From: Paenibacillus sp. FSL K6-1096
Lineage (GTDB): Bacteria > Bacillota > Bacilli > Paenibacillales > Paenibacillaceae
NCBI RefSeq assembly: GCF_037977055.1
Contig: NZ_CP150274.1
Coordinates: forward strand, 186,001 to 250,000
DNA length: 64,000 nucleotides
Direction of reading: 5' to 3'
In this document: positions 50,914 to 60,149 of the stretch, piece by piece
Position numbering within the stretch: the first letter of the stretch is position 1
Layout: each line of letters opens with the position of its first letter
Position numbers and translations under genes: made by a program
Notes under the pieces: model-generated
Databases searched by the model: none
What the model was told of the DNA's origin: nothing
Seen by the model: the letters and a program-made list of their open reading frames with translations, nothing else

Positions 50914-53127
50914 TCAGCCGGTTTTCAGCTTTTTGAAGTCTCCCGGCGTGGTGCCTGTCTGTTTTTTGAATACCCGGATAAAGGTGCTCACATTGGCGTA
51001 GCCGACAAGCTGGGCGACCTCCTGAATCTTCAGATCGGTCCGGCTTAGAATGTCCTTGGCCTTATTCATCCGGTAGGTAATCATGTAGTCTACAAAGTTA
51101 ATACCGTTCTTCTCCTTGAAATAGGTAGACAGATACCCCGGAGTAATATGAAGGCGATCGGCAAGCATATCCAGCGAAATATCCTCCGCATAATGCTCCT
51201 CTATATAGTTCATCACAAAGCTCGTAATCGGATCGGTCGCTGCCTTCTTTTCCTTCACGAGCCGGCATGCCCTTTGTACCAGGGCCTCAAGCGTTGATAA
51301 ATATGCATCATAGGTGTGGCAGGACTTGATCTCATCGTAAGGTGACAGACCCCTGGTTAACTTGTCCGGATCGATATTGTGCGTATACATCGTTTTCATC
51401 ACCCGGTTGACCGCCTCATTGGCCCACTCCCGGTACTGATAGGCATAGCCCATCTTGTGCTCATGCCTGGCCAGCACACGCCGGATAATCGGGAGGACGA
51501 TCTCTTCATTCCCCTCGGTCAGGTTTATGTAGAATTCCTGTTCCTCCTGGTGGCTGAAGGTAAGCTGGGACGGCGGCTCCTGCAGCTGCGTGATCAACTG
51601 GGCGCCTGTTCCCGGACGCCGCTGTTTCACAAGTGCGGAGACATGCGCATAAGCGCGGCTGAAATTCTCAGCGCTTCTATAGGGCGGACTGATGCCCAGG
51701 GTGAGCATGAAGCCGCTGGATTCCTTGTCGAACAGCTCCATCAGCTCTGCGGCAAACCCGCCGAGCTCCGGCTCCTCACCTTCCGCGAAATGCAGCACCG
51801 TCAGAATTTCCCGCTGCTCCAGCTGCAGCGTAATCGTGTGCCTGAACCGGGAGGACAGCCGGCTGCTGATCGTGTCCCGCAGCAGGGCTGTCCGCTGCTG
51901 AAGTCCGCTCAGGTCATCCCTCTGCTGCGCTTCATTCTCAGGTGTGAGCTGGAACAGCAGCATAATGAACGGTTCGGCGGGCGGCTGGAACTCACCCGAT
52001 AACGGGTCCAGCATTTTCAGCTGATCGGCATAGGCATACTGGTTCAGTACAGAATTCTTATGATTGATATCTTCCTTAATAAGGATGATGCGTTCACTGA
52101 TGATCTGTAATTCCCTGATATTGCTCTTAGGCGGGCCGGGTTGAACGGAGCCGATCCATTCCGCCAAATGCCGGACGGGCGCATTGAGCTTGCGGCTGAT
52201 CCAGGCTGATACGGCTATGCTGATCAGTACCGACAGTGTCAGCAGGAGACCCAGAACCACGGTGAGCTGAAGAAGCTGCTGGTTGACGTGTTTATAGGGA
52301 ATGACGCTTACGTAGGTGAATCCGGTGTGCAGCCCCTTTTGATAGAAGTAATACTGGTTGTCCCGGACCAGGTAGCCTTTATCCTGAATGCCGCCTGCGG
52401 CTGCAAGAGTGTCCGGAAGCGGGGTCTCCGAGGAGAGGAAGAGTGTCTTGCCCTGCGGGTCCAGAATGGCGAACGGATTGCTCTGCTTGGCGTCGAAGAA
52501 ATCCTTAAAGGTGCGGGCGCTGTCCATCAAAGCAAGTACTGCCGTTTGGTCGTCATTGACTTTTTTGATCAATATGGGAATGTAGCTGCCCTTGCGGACT
52601 GGGGTGCCAAGCGAATTCTCCCAGAAGTAGGAGACGGGGTAGATCGCAAAGCTGCTGTCTTTCTTCATCTCCTCCTCCCAGAACGACAGCGGATAGTCTT
52701 CGCTGTAGAGCAGCTTGCTGAACAGCAGTCCGGCATTTGCGCTGCTGTCCTTTTCAATCGCATAGTTGTTGTGCTTCATATAAATAATCATGTTGTCCAG
52801 ATAGAGGTACGGATTGCTTATGCTGGCCTGAAGGTGATCGCGCACCCCCGCCGCCGCTTCTACCGGGAACGTCATCCTCCGGGAGAGCAGAGCAATCTGC
52901 TCGTTGAATTGAAGAGACAGACCGAGACTCCGGATCTGTTCAAAATGCTCCTCGTAATTGCTGACCGCCGAATCCAGGTTCAGGCTGCTATTCTTGGTAA
53001 TTTCACCGCGAATGGTATCCACGAAGAACGTGAAGGCAACGCCAATGAACAGGGTCAGCAGCACAATAACCATAAGAAAGCTGCCGAACAGGCGATAGAA
53101 CATGGAGTCCGTTCCGAATCTCTTCAT
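50914..53127 (-). CDS. AraC-family regulator with membrane sensor domain
   Basis: A 737-residue YesS-like regulator: helix 1 (about residues 12-34), a large extracytoplasmic sensor (35-290), helix 2 (about 290-312), a HAMP-like linker, a degenerate middle region and a C-terminal AraC domain (DISLDMLADRLHITPGYLSTYFKEKNG; LKIQEVAQLVGYANVSTFIRVFKKQTG). RBS GGGAGG is 7 bases from the ATG. Such proteins sense sugars outside the cell or the binding protein and activate a neighbouring ABC importer. It is divergent from the importer at 53426, and a 17-bp direct repeat lies before each gene. Confidence 0.92.
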   Translation of the reverse strand: MKRFGTDSMFYRLFGSFLMVIVLLTLFIGVAFTFFVDTIRGEITKNSSLNLDSAVSNYEEHFEQIRSLGLSLQFNEQIALLSRRMTFPVEAAAGVRDHLQASISNPYLYLDNMIIYMKHNNYAIEKDSSANAGLLFSKLLYSEDYPLSFWEEEMKKDSSFAIYPVSYFWENSLGTPVRKGSYIPILIKKVNDDQTAVLALMDSARTFKDFFDAKQSNPFAILDPQGKTLFLSSETPLPDTLAAAGGIQDKGYLVRDNQYYFYQKGLHTGFTYVSVIPYKHVNQQLLQLTVVLGLLLTLSVLISIAVSAWISRKLNAPVRHLAEWIGSVQPGPPKSNIRELQIISERIILIKEDINHKNSVLNQYAYADQLKMLDPLSGEFQPPAEPFIMLLFQLTPENEAQQRDDLSGLQQRTALLRDTISSRLSSRFRHTITLQLEQREILTVLHFAEGEEPELGGFAAELMELFDKESSGFMLTLGISPPYRSAENFSRAYAHVSALVKQRRPGTGAQLITQLQEPPSQLTFSHQEEQEFYINLTEGNEEIVLPIIRRVLARHEHKMGYAYQYREWANEAVNRVMKTMYTHNIDPDKLTRGLSPYDEIKSCHTYDAYLSTLEALVQRACRLVKEKKAATDPITSFVMNYIEEHYAEDISLDMLADRLHITPGYLSTYFKEKNGINFVDYMITYRMNKAKDILSRTDLKIQEVAQLVGYANVSTFIRVFKKQTGTTPGDFKKLKTG

Positions 53128-53155
53128 TGTGCACCTCCCGGTAGAGAATGTGTGA

Positions 53156-53172
53156 GTGAGTTAACCTTACAT
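53156..53172 (+). repeat. 17-bp direct repeat, copy 1 (regulator side)
   Basis: GTGAGTTAACCTTACAT, 29 bases upstream of the AraC gene start. It differs from copy 2 at one position. A candidate AraC-type operator. Confidence 0.6.
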
Positions 53173-53369
53173 GATATGGCGAAAAAATTAAAGCTGCAGC
53201 CGGCTGTAGCGTATATTGTAACGTAATGCGGCGGTTTCACCAATATACATTTTTTACAGAGATGCTGATTATTGCGGATTTCGGCCGTTTATCCATAAAT
53301 TTAAGGAGAATTCAACATAATCTCTATTCTCACTGCCGGAAAGCTGAAGTATAGTGAAATGGCAGCCGG

Positions 53370-53386
53370 GTGAGGTAACCTTACAT
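53370..53386 (+). repeat. 17-bp direct repeat, copy 2 (importer side)
   Basis: GTGAGGTAACCTTACAT, 40 bases upstream of the permease start, in the same orientation as copy 1 and 214 bp from it. The remaining bases of the ~300-bp gap 53128-53425 show no other clear element. Confidence 0.6.
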
Positions 53387-53425
53387 ATCACAGGCTTCTA
53401 CCAATCAGATGGAAGGGGGAATAAC

Positions 53426-54388
53426 ATGGCTATCCAACAGGCGGTACCCAAATTACATGCGGCCGCTGCAGCTGAATTGCCGCGCAGCAGGCTGCGGCGG
53501 CGGTTGTCCAGAAGCAGGCTGCTGATTCTGATGTTCTTGCCTTGCCTGCTCTATTACGCACTATTTAAGTATTATCCGATGGCCGGCATTGTAATTTCCT
53601 TTAAGGACTACAACTTATACAAGGGAATTTGGGAGAGTGACTGGGTCGGCTTCAAGTATTACACCATGTTTTTTCATAATCCGGATTTCTGGCTGTTATT
53701 CCGTAATACATTCCTGCTTGGGCTGTACAAGCTGGTGTTCGGCTTTCCGGCCCCCATCCTGTTGGCGCTGCTCTTGAATGAAGTCAAGAACACCTTATTC
53801 AAGCGGTTTGTGCAGACGGCCACCTATCTGCCGCATTTCATTTCCAATGTAATCGTGGCGAGTATGGTCATGATGTTCCTGTCACCGACAGGGGGAATCA
53901 TCAATCAATTGCTCCAGTCGCTCGGGATGGAGTCCATTAACTTCCTGACCCTGCCAGAATGGTTCAGACCCATCTATGTTCTGTCCGAAATCTGGCAGCA
54001 TCTGGGCTGGGAGACGATCATCTATCTGGCTGCGTTATCCTCCATCGATCCATCCCTGTATGAGGCGGCGGAGATGGATGGAGCGGGCCGTCTGCGCAAG
54101 ATTTGGAGCGTAACACTTCCCGGAATTGCTTCGGCGATTGTCATTCTGCTTCTGCTGAACGTAGGCAAGATTCTGGAGATCGGTTTTGAGAAGGTGTATC
54201 TGCTGGCCAATCCTACCACTTATGAGACGGCAGATATTTTCAGCACCTATGTGTACAGAGTGGGGATGACCAACGGCAATTTCAGCTATGCGTCAGCGAT
54301 TGATATGTTCACGGGCATTGTGTCGCTCGTATTTATTATTTCGGCCAACTACATCAGCCGCAAGGTCAGCAACAACAGTCTATGGTAA
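53426..54388 (+). CDS. ABC importer permease, LplB type (amino-sugar locus)
   Basis: A 320-residue permease with six helices after an unusually long, Ala/Arg-rich cytosolic N-terminus (about 35 residues). EAA loop YEAAEMDGAGRLRKIWSVTLP; C-terminus ISRKVSNNSLW as in LplB. The ATG at 53426 has GGAAGGGGG 7 bases upstream; the frame is open to 53354 but that extension runs through the repeat at 53370. First gene of a ten-gene run on the plus strand. Confidence 0.92.
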   Translation: MAIQQAVPKLHAAAAAELPRSRLRRRLSRSRLLILMFLPCLLYYALFKYYPMAGIVISFKDYNLYKGIWESDWVGFKYYTMFFHNPDFWLLFRNTFLLGLYKLVFGFPAPILLALLLNEVKNTLFKRFVQTATYLPHFISNVIVASMVMMFLSPTGGIINQLLQSLGMESINFLTLPEWFRPIYVLSEIWQHLGWETIIYLAALSSIDPSLYEAAEMDGAGRLRKIWSVTLPGIASAIVILLLLNVGKILEIGFEKVYLLANPTTYETADIFSTYVYRVGMTNGNFSYASAIDMFTGIVSLVFIISANYISRKVSNNSLW

Positions 54389-54404
54389 GGGAGGCGGCAG
54401 TCTG

Positions 54405-55274
54405 ATGCGAAGAAAGAGCTGGTCGGTCTCGTCCATCCTTATAGCGGTTGTGCTGCTGGGGATCGTCGCTGTGATGCTGTACCCGTTTCTCTACATGATC
54501 TCGGTATCCCTGAGCAAAAACATCTATGTGATGCGGGGCGAGGTCACCTGGTTCCCCAAAGAAATTGACTTCAGCACCTATAAGCTGGTCCTCCGCGACC
54601 CCCGGATCGGCCAGGCTTATATGAACACACTCCTCTATGTGACCCTGGGGACTCTGGTGTCCCTGGTGATTACGGCGTTCGGGGCTTACTCGCTGTCCAG
54701 GCGGGACATGCTGTTCCACAAGGGCTTCACCCTGCTGATCATCTTCACCATGTTCTTTCAGGGCGGGATGATCCCTACCTTTCTGGCGGTAAAATCACTC
54801 GGAATTATGGACAGCGTCTGGGCCATGGTGCTTCCCGGTGCAGTCAGCACCTGGAATCTGCTGGTGATGCGCACGTTTTTCGTCAATTTCCCGACGGAAC
54901 TGGAGGAAGCCGGCCGGGTGGACGGGCTGAATGATTTCGGAATTTTTGTCAGGATTGTTGCACCTCTGTCACAGGCTGTATTCGCCACGATCGGATTGTT
55001 CTATGCTGTGGCGATGTGGAACAACTTCACATTTCCGCTGCTGTATCTGCGCGATCCTGATCTCTTCCCGCTACAGGTGGTGCTGCAGAACATCGTTCTG
55101 GCCGGTGTCAATGCGAACGGTGATTCCATGAATGTCGGCAGCGATGCCATGGTTGTCGATGAATCGCTGAAATACGCCACCATTATGGTATCGACGATTC
55201 CGATTCTGGTGCTGTACCCGATGCTGCAAAAGTACTTTGTGAAGGGGGTTATGATCGGTGCGGTAAAAGGGTAG
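54405..55274 (+). CDS. ABC importer permease, YtcP/LplC type (amino-sugar locus)
   Basis: A 289-residue six-helix permease. EAA loop ELEEAGRVDGLNDFGIFVRIVAPLS, C-terminus MLQKYFVKGVMIGAVKG. The start at 54405 follows GGGAGG by 9 bases. It pairs with the previous gene product to form the transmembrane channel. Confidence 0.93.
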   Translation: MRRKSWSVSSILIAVVLLGIVAVMLYPFLYMISVSLSKNIYVMRGEVTWFPKEIDFSTYKLVLRDPRIGQAYMNTLLYVTLGTLVSLVITAFGAYSLSRRDMLFHKGFTLLIIFTMFFQGGMIPTFLAVKSLGIMDSVWAMVLPGAVSTWNLLVMRTFFVNFPTELEEAGRVDGLNDFGIFVRIVAPLSQAVFATIGLFYAVAMWNNFTFPLLYLRDPDLFPLQVVLQNIVLAGVNANGDSMNVGSDAMVVDESLKYATIMVSTIPILVLYPMLQKYFVKGVMIGAVKG

Positions 55275-55324
55275 CAGCTTGGCGGCTAACGAACTTACAC
55301 AAATAACGAAGGGATGGATGGAAG

Positions 55325-56878
55325 ATGACAAAAAGAACTTTGCTCCCGCTGTTGCTGCTGGTCTGTGCGTTGATTGCCGGAGGCTGCTCCGGCGGAAACC
55401 ATTCGCCAAGCGGCAACGCTGCGGCGGAAGGGGAGGGCGCAGCGGCTGCATCGCCACCGGTTAGCCCGCTTAAGGGGCAGACCTTCACCATGCTGGTGGA
55501 ATCCAATCCGAGCTGGCCCTATGATGCCAACTGGCCGGTATGGGGATGGCTTCAGGAAGCGACAGGTGCTTCCCTGAAGGTATCCGTTCCTTCCGGCAAG
55601 CTGGAGGAGACGGTACAGCTGAATGTAGCCTCAGGCTCGCTGCCCGACATCTCCATGCTGCTCAATCTGAGCGATGCGAATAAGTTCGGCCAGCAGGGCG
55701 CTTTTGTCAATATTCTGGATTATACAGAGCAGATGCCCCATTTCAAGAAATGGATGGAGCAGTATCCTGACCTGGTCCAGTCGAATATGGCCCCGGACGG
55801 CAAGCTCTACATGTTCCCGAATCAAGGCTTCGGGGAGACGAACCGGATGAGCTGGATGTACCGTGAGGATATCTTCAAGCAGAATAATCTGGCGGTTCCA
55901 GCGACTTACGATGAGCTGTACACAGTGCTCAAGAAGCTGAAGGAGCTGTATCCGGACAGCTACCCGCTGAGCTTCCGCATGGGCAAATCGCTCAATTCCA
56001 ATCTCACACGGATTCTGGGACCGAATTTCGGCACGAGTGATACTTATTATTACGATCAGGCTACAGGGGAGCTAGGGTACGGCCCGACGGAAGAAGGCTA
56101 CCGTACGATGGTAGAGTATCTGAACAAATTCACGAATGAGCAGCTGATCCCGCCGAACTGGCTGACGGTGGATACGAAGCAGTGGCAGGATCTGATGTCG
56201 ACCAACAAATCGTTTATTACCTTTGACTATCTGAGCCGGATTGACTTCTTCAACAAGCCGCTTCGGGCTGATAATCCTGAATTCACACTGGCGTTCATGG
56301 CTCCTCCGGCAGGCCCCGGCGGTCAGCAGCTCAATCCATACACCTCATTTCTGCAGTCCGGTATGACCGTATCCTCGAATTCGAAGCAGATCGGGCCGGT
56401 GATGCAGTATATCGACTTCTTCTACTCCGAGGAAGGACGCACGCTGGCCAGCTGGGGCAAGGAGGGGGAGACCTATACGATAGAGAACGGCTTGAAGAAG
56501 CTCAACTCCGACTTCACAGATATTACCGATTTCCGCAAAAAAACCGGACTGTCCACGCACGGAACGTATACCTGGATCGACTATGACGCTCATCTTGCCC
56601 TGGCTTCGGATGAACTGAAGGCTGCATATGAGCAGGCTGCTGCTTATGATGGACCGTTCCGTCCGATTCCTTCCTTCACTGATGAGGAGCAGGAGGTACT
56701 GTCCACCACCGGCCAGGCAGTCGATAAGCATCGGGAAGAGAATATTTCCAAATTCATCATGGGCATCCGTCCTTTGAGCGAGTGGGCGCAATATGTGGCG
56801 GAAGCTGACAAGCTGGGATTGGAGCAGGTGAAGGAAACCTATAAGAAGGCATATGAGCGGATGTTGTCTGAGAAATAG
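55325..56878 (+). CDS. ABC importer solute-binding lipoprotein (amino-sugar locus)
   Basis: A 517-residue LipO-type binding protein. Signal peptide MTKRTLLPLLLLVCALIAGGCSG (Cys21), then a low-complexity Ala/Gly/Ser linker before the binding domain (LKGQTFTMLVESNPSWPYD). Ligand not readable; downstream NagA and NagB point to an N-acetylhexosamine-containing glycan. No ATPase in the operon. Confidence 0.92.
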   Translation: MTKRTLLPLLLLVCALIAGGCSGGNHSPSGNAAAEGEGAAAASPPVSPLKGQTFTMLVESNPSWPYDANWPVWGWLQEATGASLKVSVPSGKLEETVQLNVASGSLPDISMLLNLSDANKFGQQGAFVNILDYTEQMPHFKKWMEQYPDLVQSNMAPDGKLYMFPNQGFGETNRMSWMYREDIFKQNNLAVPATYDELYTVLKKLKELYPDSYPLSFRMGKSLNSNLTRILGPNFGTSDTYYYDQATGELGYGPTEEGYRTMVEYLNKFTNEQLIPPNWLTVDTKQWQDLMSTNKSFITFDYLSRIDFFNKPLRADNPEFTLAFMAPPAGPGGQQLNPYTSFLQSGMTVSSNSKQIGPVMQYIDFFYSEEGRTLASWGKEGETYTIENGLKKLNSDFTDITDFRKKTGLSTHGTYTWIDYDAHLALASDELKAAYEQAAAYDGPFRPIPSFTDEEQEVLSTTGQAVDKHREENISKFIMGIRPLSEWAQYVAEADKLGLEQVKETYKKAYERMLSEK

Positions 56879-56913
56879 AGGATACAAGTCAGGATATCAA
56901 GGGAGGGAAAGGG

Positions 56914-57924
56914 ATGAGAGCAGCAGTGATCGGTGGCGGAGCCATCGGCCTCAAGCATCTGGAGGCACTGGAGACGATTGATGGACTGCGTGCATGCGCG
57001 GTAGTAGAGCTGAACTTAGAGCGCGGCAAAGCGTTGGCGTCCCGCTTCGATCTTCCGGTCTACACCAGGCTTGAGGAGATGCTGGAAGCGGAGAAGCCGG
57101 ATATTGCGGTGATCGCGCTGCCGCATCATCTGCATACGGCGGTGGCGCTCCGCTGTATGGAGAGCGGCTGCCACCTCATGCTGGAGAAGCCGATGGCCAA
57201 CACCGTGGCCGAGTGCAGCGAGATTATTGCCGCAGCCGGGCGCCAGGGAAGAGTGGTGATGGTGGGACACACCCAGCATTATCTCCCGGAGAACAGAGCC
57301 GCCAGACAGTTAATTGCCGGTACGGAGCTTGGGCAGCTGGTCATGGTGAACGATGTCAGGCATGTCCCGTATTTCCGCGATGACCGTCCGGACTGGTTTT
57401 TTGAGCGGCAGATGTCCGGGGGAGGCATCATCATGAACCTGGGGGCGCACTCCATTGACAAAATCCAGTGGCTGACCGGCTCGCGTATCCTCTCGGTCAA
57501 AGCGGCGCTCAGCTATCTGGGGAACCGCGGAGATGTCGAGGGCTCAGGGATGCTGATGATGGAGCTGGACGGCGGAGCCGCCGCATCAATCGTCCAGTCG
57601 GGATATGCGGGGGCCTCCCGCAGTGAAACCGAGCTGATCTATACCGGGGGCATGATTCGGATCGTCGCCGGAGACGGCGTGTATCTCAGCCGGGGAGGCC
57701 CGTACGGGCGGGTGCCTGCGGCAGAGCTGGAGCCGCCGCTCGTACTGCAGTTCCGCGAGCTGCTGGAATGTCTGCGGGAAGGGCGGGAGCCTGAGTGTTC
57801 AGGCGAGTATTCGCAATCCGTCATCGCTGTGCTGGAGAGCGTCTACCGTTCCCACATTAGCGGGAAGGAGGAGGCGGTCGCTGTTGGCACGGCTTCTATA
57901 ACAGCGGCAGGGGATGGCAACTGA
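56914..57924 (+). CDS. Gfo/Idh/MocA-family oxidoreductase
   Basis: A 336-residue NAD(P)-dependent sugar oxidoreductase: Rossmann motif AVIGGGAIGLKHLEALE (residues 3-19), the LEKPMA motif with Lys near residue 93, and the NLGAHSIDKIQWL segment with the catalytic-type His. RBS GGGAGGGA. It lies between the binding protein and NagA genes. Likely oxidises or epimerises a sugar or inositol-like unit; substrate unknown. Confidence 0.9.
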   Translation: MRAAVIGGGAIGLKHLEALETIDGLRACAVVELNLERGKALASRFDLPVYTRLEEMLEAEKPDIAVIALPHHLHTAVALRCMESGCHLMLEKPMANTVAECSEIIAAAGRQGRVVMVGHTQHYLPENRAARQLIAGTELGQLVMVNDVRHVPYFRDDRPDWFFERQMSGGGIIMNLGAHSIDKIQWLTGSRILSVKAALSYLGNRGDVEGSGMLMMELDGGAAASIVQSGYAGASRSETELIYTGGMIRIVAGDGVYLSRGGPYGRVPAAELEPPLVLQFRELLECLREGREPECSGEYSQSVIAVLESVYRSHISGKEEAVAVGTASITAAGDGN

Positions 57925-57961
57925 TCTGTTATACCGTGTGAATAAGGAAGGAGGAACCTGT

Positions 57962-59173
57962 ATGGAAGGTGTATCTGCCGGGGACAGCACATTCATCCGG
58001 GGGCGGATGTACCGGACGGGAGAACCGGTTGAGCTGGTCTGCGAAGGAGGGAGGATCTTGGACATCCATCCTTATCCTTATGCAGCCACCCTTGCGGGTT
58101 CAGCAGATAACGGAGCTCTACCCTTCATCGCGCCGGGACTCACCGATCTCCAGATCAATGGTTACGCAGGCATCGACCTGAATTCAGTTCTGCTAACAAC
58201 GAAGGATATAGCAAGACTTAGCTTATTACTGTTGAGCCAGGGCGTGACGGCTTATTACCCGACCGTAATTACGAACGGGGCGGAAGCGACGGCTGCACTG
58301 CTGCGCAGCATAGCTGATGCCTGCCGGGAGGACCGCCTCGCAGCCTCCTGCATTGCCGGCATCCATCTGGAGGGGCCGTTCCTCTCGCCGGAGGAGGGAC
58401 CGCGCGGGGCCCATGAGCGACGCTTCATCCGTCCGCCGGACTGGGAGCTGCTCCAGTACTGGCAGCAGGAGGCCCGGGGGCTGATCCGTATCGTCACGCT
58501 CTCCCCGGAATGGCCGGAGGCCACGGGGTTCATCGAGCGCTGTGCCCGGCATGGCATTAAGGCTGCTATCGGTCATACAGCAGCAACGCCGCAGCAGATC
58601 GGGGAGGCCGTGGAGGCGGGGGCGGTCATGTCCACGCATCTGGGCAACGGCGCCCATCTGACGCTGCCGCGGCATCCGAACTACATCTGGGAGCAGCTGG
58701 CCCGGGACCAGCTCTGGTCCTGTCTGATTGCGGATGGCTTCCATCTGCCGGATGCGGTGCTGAAGGTCATCCTGAAGGTAAAGGGCCATCAGGCTGTGCT
58801 TGTCAGCGATAGTGTATACCTCGCCGGTCTGAAGCCGGGCGAATATCATACGCATATTGGCGGAGATGTTGTGCTGGAGCCGGGCGGGAGGCTTCATCTG
58901 AAGCGCAATGCGGAGCTGCTTGCCGGCTCCGCCCGGCCGCTTCCCCACGGGATTCACCATCTGGCGGTCAGCGGACTGGCTTCGCTTGCCGATGCCTGGG
59001 AGATGGCCTCTCTCCGTCCGGCGGCAATGATGGGTCTCCCCGGGCAGGCCGGGCTCACAGCGGGTGCACCGGCAGACGTAGTACTGTTCACTCCCGGTCC
59101 GAACGGCATTTGTGTTCACCGCACGTATAAAGGCGGTGTAATGGTCTATGATCGGGGGCAGGACAATGTCTGA
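57962..59173 (+). CDS. nagA: N-acetylglucosamine-6-phosphate deacetylase
   Basis: A 403-residue amidohydrolase that removes acetate from GlcNAc 6-phosphate. As in E. coli NagA, the first metal motif is QxN (DLQINGYAGIDLN) rather than HxH; the remaining ligands are Glu in GIHLEGPFLSPEEGPRGAH, His in AIGHTAATP and His in STHLGNG, with catalytic Asp in VLVSDSVYLAG. GGAGG is 7 bases before 57962; the in-frame ATG at 57914 overlaps the previous gene and is unlikely. The usual THLFNAM is here THLGNGA, a divergence that may reflect a different acylated amino sugar. Confidence 0.88.
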   Translation: MEGVSAGDSTFIRGRMYRTGEPVELVCEGGRILDIHPYPYAATLAGSADNGALPFIAPGLTDLQINGYAGIDLNSVLLTTKDIARLSLLLLSQGVTAYYPTVITNGAEATAALLRSIADACREDRLAASCIAGIHLEGPFLSPEEGPRGAHERRFIRPPDWELLQYWQQEARGLIRIVTLSPEWPEATGFIERCARHGIKAAIGHTAATPQQIGEAVEAGAVMSTHLGNGAHLTLPRHPNYIWEQLARDQLWSCLIADGFHLPDAVLKVILKVKGHQAVLVSDSVYLAGLKPGEYHTHIGGDVVLEPGGRLHLKRNAELLAGSARPLPHGIHHLAVSGLASLADAWEMASLRPAAMMGLPGQAGLTAGAPADVVLFTPGPNGICVHRTYKGGVMVYDRGQDNV

Positions 59174-60092
59174 TCGAGAAGCATCCGGCGGTCAGCCGCT
59201 AGTGATCGGGATGATCGGCCTGGATACGACGCGTTGTCCGGTCTATGCCAGATTATGCAATGACCCGCAGCACTCCCGCCATGTGCCCGGCGGTGTCATC
59301 CGCTACGGATGCAGGGGCGGCGACCCGGAGCTGGCCATCAGCCGGTGCCGGATTACCGCAGTCACGGAGCGGTTGACTGGTGAGTGGGGGATGGAGCTGC
59401 TCGCTACGTATGAGGAATTGGCAGAGCGCAGCGATGCGGTCATGATTACCTCGGTGAGCGGACGGAAGCACCTGGAGGAATTCAAGGCGGTAGCCCCCTT
59501 CCGGAAGCCTGTGTTTATCGACAAGCCGCTGGCGCTCACCGTCAGGGATGCCGAAGAGATTGGCAGGCTGGCTGAGCGATACGGCACTCCAGTGATGAGC
59601 GCTTCCTCGCTCCGCTTCAGTCCCCCGCTGCTGGAGGCGGCACGGCAATTGAAGACGGAAGGGATATGCGGAGCCGATGCCTACGGGCCGATGGAACTGG
59701 AGGATTCCCAGCCGGGCTTGTTCTGGTATGGCATCCATGCTGCAGAAATGCTGTATGCAGCGCTGGGGACAGGCTGCACGGAGGTCCAGGCCTTCACCTC
59801 CCCGGAGCATGAATTCGTAACCGGCAGCTGGAGCGGAGGCCGTTTCGGCACGATCCGGGGGAGCCGCACCGGCAATCCGGGATTCGGAGCAGCACTTCAT
59901 GGGAGGCAGCGCACCCTTACGCTAAGCGACGGCCCTGACCCGCAGGACAAATATGCCGGCACCCTTCGGGCGCTGCTGCGCTTCTTCCGCAGCGGTATCC
60001 CTGAGGTGTCCTTGTCAGCCACGCTTGAAATCATCCGCTTCCTGGAAGCGGCCAACGAGAGCCGTGCGACAGGAAGGCGGGTGCGCCTGTAA
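59166..60092 (+). CDS. Second Gfo/Idh/MocA-like oxidoreductase
   Basis: A 308-residue, shorter and more divergent member: VIGMIGLDTTRCPVYARL at the N-terminus instead of a clean GxGxxG, DKP (FIDKPLALT) in place of EKP, and ASSLRFSPPLLEAARQ. The start at 59166 overlaps the nagA stop by 8 bases. Cofactor binding looks altered, so its activity is less certain than that of the first copy. Confidence 0.8.
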   Translation: MSDREASGGQPLVIGMIGLDTTRCPVYARLCNDPQHSRHVPGGVIRYGCRGGDPELAISRCRITAVTERLTGEWGMELLATYEELAERSDAVMITSVSGRKHLEEFKAVAPFRKPVFIDKPLALTVRDAEEIGRLAERYGTPVMSASSLRFSPPLLEAARQLKTEGICGADAYGPMELEDSQPGLFWYGIHAAEMLYAALGTGCTEVQAFTSPEHEFVTGSWSGGRFGTIRGSRTGNPGFGAALHGRQRTLTLSDGPDPQDKYAGTLRALLRFFRSGIPEVSLSATLEIIRFLEAANESRATGRRVRL

Positions 60093-60149
60093 AGGGAGGC
60101 ACCGGGGAACCGGTTATATCATTTTTAACTGGATTAAGGAGGGCTTTAC

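Noticed and set aside
49377..50936. 519-codon open frame on the plus strand opposite the DUF4838 gene
   Set aside because: It lies antisense to a well-supported protein, has no ribosome site or family resemblance, and is explained by high GC and codon-position bias of the real gene.
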